Shown: positions 62,134-64,000 of the stretch, one piece after another | How the letters are laid out: every line of letters begins with the position of its first letter | Position numbering within the stretch: position 1 is the stretch's first letter | Assembly: GCF_008086175.1 (NCBI RefSeq) | Contig: NZ_VSKM01000001.1 | Location: forward strand, 186,001 to 250,000 | Source of the DNA: Bizionia saleffrena | GTDB taxonomy: Bacteria > Bacteroidota > Bacteroidia > Flavobacteriales > Flavobacteriaceae | Length of the DNA: 64,000 nucleotides | Direction of reading: 5' to 3' | Made by a program: the position numbers and the translations under genes | The notes under the pieces: generated by a model | What the model was told of the DNA's origin: nothing | Seen by the model: the letters and a program-made list of their open reading frames with translations, nothing else | Database searches by the model: none

Positions 62134-63242
62134 GGGTTTTGGTCTAAATTAATGCGAAGATTTTGTACTAAGGCGTAGGTAATTAGCTGCTCCTTACCTG
62201 CATTCCCACTAATATTTAATATTTTTTTAACTTGATAAATATGGGTTTGAAATCCGTCGACACTAATGTTCATTATTTCTGCTATTTCACCATACGATTT
62301 TGTGGTGCCGTAGTGTGCTAAGTACGCTAAAACTTCTTTTTGGCGTTCGGATAATACTGTTTTTTGAGCTTCACGTAGGCCTGTAATTTCCTTTTTTATC
62401 GTTTTTATGGTATCTAAATGACTTTCGCTTGCTATTTCAAAGTGTTCTAACTTAGAATACAGTGCTTTATTTTCGGCAGTTAACCTATTAACCTGACTTT
62501 CTTGTTGTTCATTTTCAGATAAAAATTTCCAACTATATAATAAGATCGAGAATAGAAATATGAATAAAAACTTAAACGAAATAGCAGTAATGGTCCCCAT
62601 TAAAGACCAAAATTCCTGATCGACGATAGCAACAACACGGTCTTGTGGAATAATGCGTTGCAAAACCGCAATCATTATAAGTGTAAACAAGGCAAACGTT
62701 GGCAAATACATAAACTGCATTTGTCTGCTTTTAAAAGCTTTATTTAATTCAAAGAATAACGATAATGCTACAAACACCGAAATAGGGATATCGATTAGCC
62801 AAATAAAATTATTACTAATGGCACTATTGCTATATGATGCGGCCACAAACACAAAGGCAATCATTCCTAGAACTGCACAATATAATCCTACAAATTCTCG
62901 GGTTGAAAAACGTTGCACCACCCTAACAATTAAACTCCGTTTTGAGTCGTGTTCTATAGATTGTAAAGACAACAAGATAAATAGGGAATTCGCTAACGAA
63001 ATAATCACCCCTAAATATATAAGGATTTTGTTTGACGTTTCCCAATTAAATAAGGTAATACACAACACGTTTATAAACGCACCCAATCCCCAAAAAAGGA
63101 TGGCTAACCCAAACCATTTTATACCTTCAATCTCTTCCTTATCCGTTCCACGACGCAATTCTTTTATAAAAATACGCTGAATAATGACAGCGGAAATTAA
63201 ACACACGATAGCGGTAACGTTATTTTCTATAAGGGGTAACAT
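62124..63242 (-). CDS. Membrane-tethered LuxR-type regulator (seven-helix sensor)
   Basis: This 372-residue protein has about seven hydrophobic helices in residues 5-245 (examples: NVTAIVCLISAVIIQRI, WFGLAILFWGLGAFINVLCI, FLFIFLFSILLYSWKFL). A coiled coil follows at about 247-295 (ESQVNRLTAENKALYSKLEHFE). The LuxR-type HTH at about 298-360 has VLSERQKEVLAYLAHY and KSYGEIAEIMNISVDGFQTHIYQVKKIL. No response-regulator domain is present. It is probably a one-component membrane sensor. It is 89 bases upstream of the AGCS gene on the same strand. Confidence 0.85.
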   Translation of the reverse strand: MLPLIENNVTAIVCLISAVIIQRIFIKELRRGTDKEEIEGIKWFGLAILFWGLGAFINVLCITLFNWETSNKILIYLGVIISLANSLFILLSLQSIEHDSKRSLIVRVVQRFSTREFVGLYCAVLGMIAFVFVAASYSNSAISNNFIWLIDIPISVFVALSLFFELNKAFKSRQMQFMYLPTFALFTLIMIAVLQRIIPQDRVVAIVDQEFWSLMGTITAISFKFLFIFLFSILLYSWKFLSENEQQESQVNRLTAENKALYSKLEHFEIASESHLDTIKTIKKEITGLREAQKTVLSERQKEVLAYLAHYGTTKSYGEIAEIMNISVDGFQTHIYQVKKILNISGNAGKEQLITYALVQNLRINLDQNPAT

Positions 63243-63595
63243 AACTATTGTTTTAAGCCGATAAAGATACTGCTAATTTTGGTGTCGCTTATACAATTAC
63301 CTCTTGCTATTAAAGTATCCGCTATATTGGCACATTTTTTTATTTTAAGTTAATTTTAAGAATAACCCACCTCCTTTCTTTTTAAATCAGGAAATATAAA
63401 GCCACCATTAACGCCTTATAAGTCTCTTACTATCAATCTAAAAACGCACTTTCCCTATTACTATTTAAAACAAACATTTTAATCATGCTGCGCTGGCGTT
63501 GTAAATATTTAACGCTATTTATGGATAACAGTACATAAGTGTGTTGCTAAAGTGTTTTATAATCTTTAAATTGCTTTGAATTAAAATCAAAAATT
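63243..63595. other. 353-base intergenic region before outer-membrane barrel gene
   Basis: No gene is visible. It should hold promoters of the two divergent genes. TTG at 63543-63545 and TAAATTGC at 63567-63574 (21-bp spacer) are a weak promoter candidate for the barrel gene. A TTGGCAC followed by TTTTTTTA near 63328 resembles the -24 half of a sigma-54 site but lacks the -12 GC. Confidence 0.4.
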
Positions 63596-64000
63596 ATGAA
63601 ACAAAAAATAGTACTTTTAGCAGTGTTATTTATGAGCACAATGTCTTATGCTCAATTTGAAATATCTGCTAGTACAGGTTACGCAATGGGTAGTGCGGGT
63701 ATGAAATTAGGCGAAACGGTTACAGCCTCTGAAAGAGAAAACTCTTATGGCAGTTACGGTGAGGGCGCTAATGTTCAAATAAGGGGGACTTACTTTTTCA
63801 ACGATTCATTTGGGGCAGATATCGCTCTGGGGTATCTTCATGGTACGGACCAAACTATTTCTGAAGTGAATGTACCAGGTCAACAGGTAGATGCAGTTGC
63901 TAGAGCACGTGCTTTTGGAGCATCAGCTTCTATAGTTTACAAATTTACAAATAATCTTTACGGTCGTTTTGGAGCGTTAATTAAAGTTGGGGGTAAAACT
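63596..64000 (+). CDS. Outer-membrane beta-barrel protein (partial, runs off window)
   Basis: 135 codons are visible and the frame is open at the window end. A signal peptide (MKQKIVLLAVLFMSTMSYAQ) is followed by alternating beta-strand sequence (FEISASTGYAMGSAGMKLGE, IRGTYFFNDSFGADIALGY, ASIVYKFTNNLYGRFGALIK) as in OmpW/OmpX-like small barrels. Function unknown. The ATG at 63596 follows a long AT-rich leader. Confidence 0.8.
   Translation, partial: MKQKIVLLAVLFMSTMSYAQFEISASTGYAMGSAGMKLGETVTASERENSYGSYGEGANVQIRGTYFFNDSFGADIALGYLHGTDQTISEVNVPGQQVDAVARARAFGASASIVYKFTNNLYGRFGALIKVGGKT

Noticed and set aside
63320-63345. TTGGCAC followed by a T run as a sigma-54 promoter
   Set aside because: The -12 position reads TTTA rather than TTGC, and it lies about 250 bases from the nearest downstream start.

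Overview
The window is from an AT-rich Bacteroidota chromosome, almost certainly a member of the Flavobacteriaceae. The evidence is four large secreted proteins with type IX secretion type B (gliding-motility-associated) C-terminal domains, Bacteroidota-type promoter elements (TTG-N19-21-TAnnTTTG), Flavobacteria-typical families (DUF4920, DUF6268, DUF1684, SigZ), and almost no Shine-Dalgarno sequences. No rRNA, tRNA, insertion sequence, prophage or CRISPR array was seen. The genus cannot be fixed from this window alone.

Layout. (1) 1-160: one copy of a structured repeat, then dapD. (2) 1038-13844: a cell-surface polysaccharide/LPS locus with about nine glycosyltransferases (GT9, CDP-glycerol-transferase-like, several GT2, GT4), a Kdo/WaaP-type kinase, and a DegT aminotransferase plus PglD-like acetyltransferase pair for an acetamido sugar. 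(3) 13970-19551: housekeeping genes (Sua5/YrdC, CCA-adding enzyme, haem A synthase), an acidic pRiA4b-ORF3-like protein and an ABC exporter. (4) 19660-33007: four T9SS type B cargo genes sharing a roughly 90-residue Cys/Asp repeat, followed by a frameshifted, decaying cargo gene. (5) 33049-41396: uvrB, sucC, a VOC/HxlR divergent pair, a PAS histidine kinase/response regulator pair and a DinB-like secreted protein. (6) 41410-47752: a second copy of the structured repeat and a probable six-gene minus-strand operon (ABC exporter, MscS, outer-membrane barrel, NtrC-like regulator without an HTH, PPK2). (7) 48127-54807: grpE-dnaJ behind a near-perfect sigma-54 promoter, YceI lipoprotein, mnmD, ilvE and a MazG-like enzyme. 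(8) 54906-64000: SRPBCC/GyrI protein, CrcB, MFS, an Lrp regulator, then sigZ with an overlooked 33-residue Cys-rich gene upstream, an AGCS amino-acid symporter, a membrane-tethered LuxR-type regulator and the start of an outer-membrane barrel.

Most interesting. The best candidate for something undescribed is at 59684-60410. A 33-residue ORF with 11 cysteines, in tandem NC/TC units with varied synonymous codons, lies directly upstream of a SigZ-type ECF sigma factor that itself ends in a Cys-rich tail. A terminator-like hairpin with a U5 tract separates them, 11 bases before the sigZ start. It could be a metal or redox module, or a cysteine-codon leader peptide controlling sigZ. Next to it, between the membrane LuxR regulator and the AGCS symporter, three GGTTAA motifs are spaced exactly 22 bp apart just upstream of a good promoter. 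The sigma-54 site before grpE, the covarying repeat pair and the Cys/Asp repeat family of the T9SS cargo also deserve attention.
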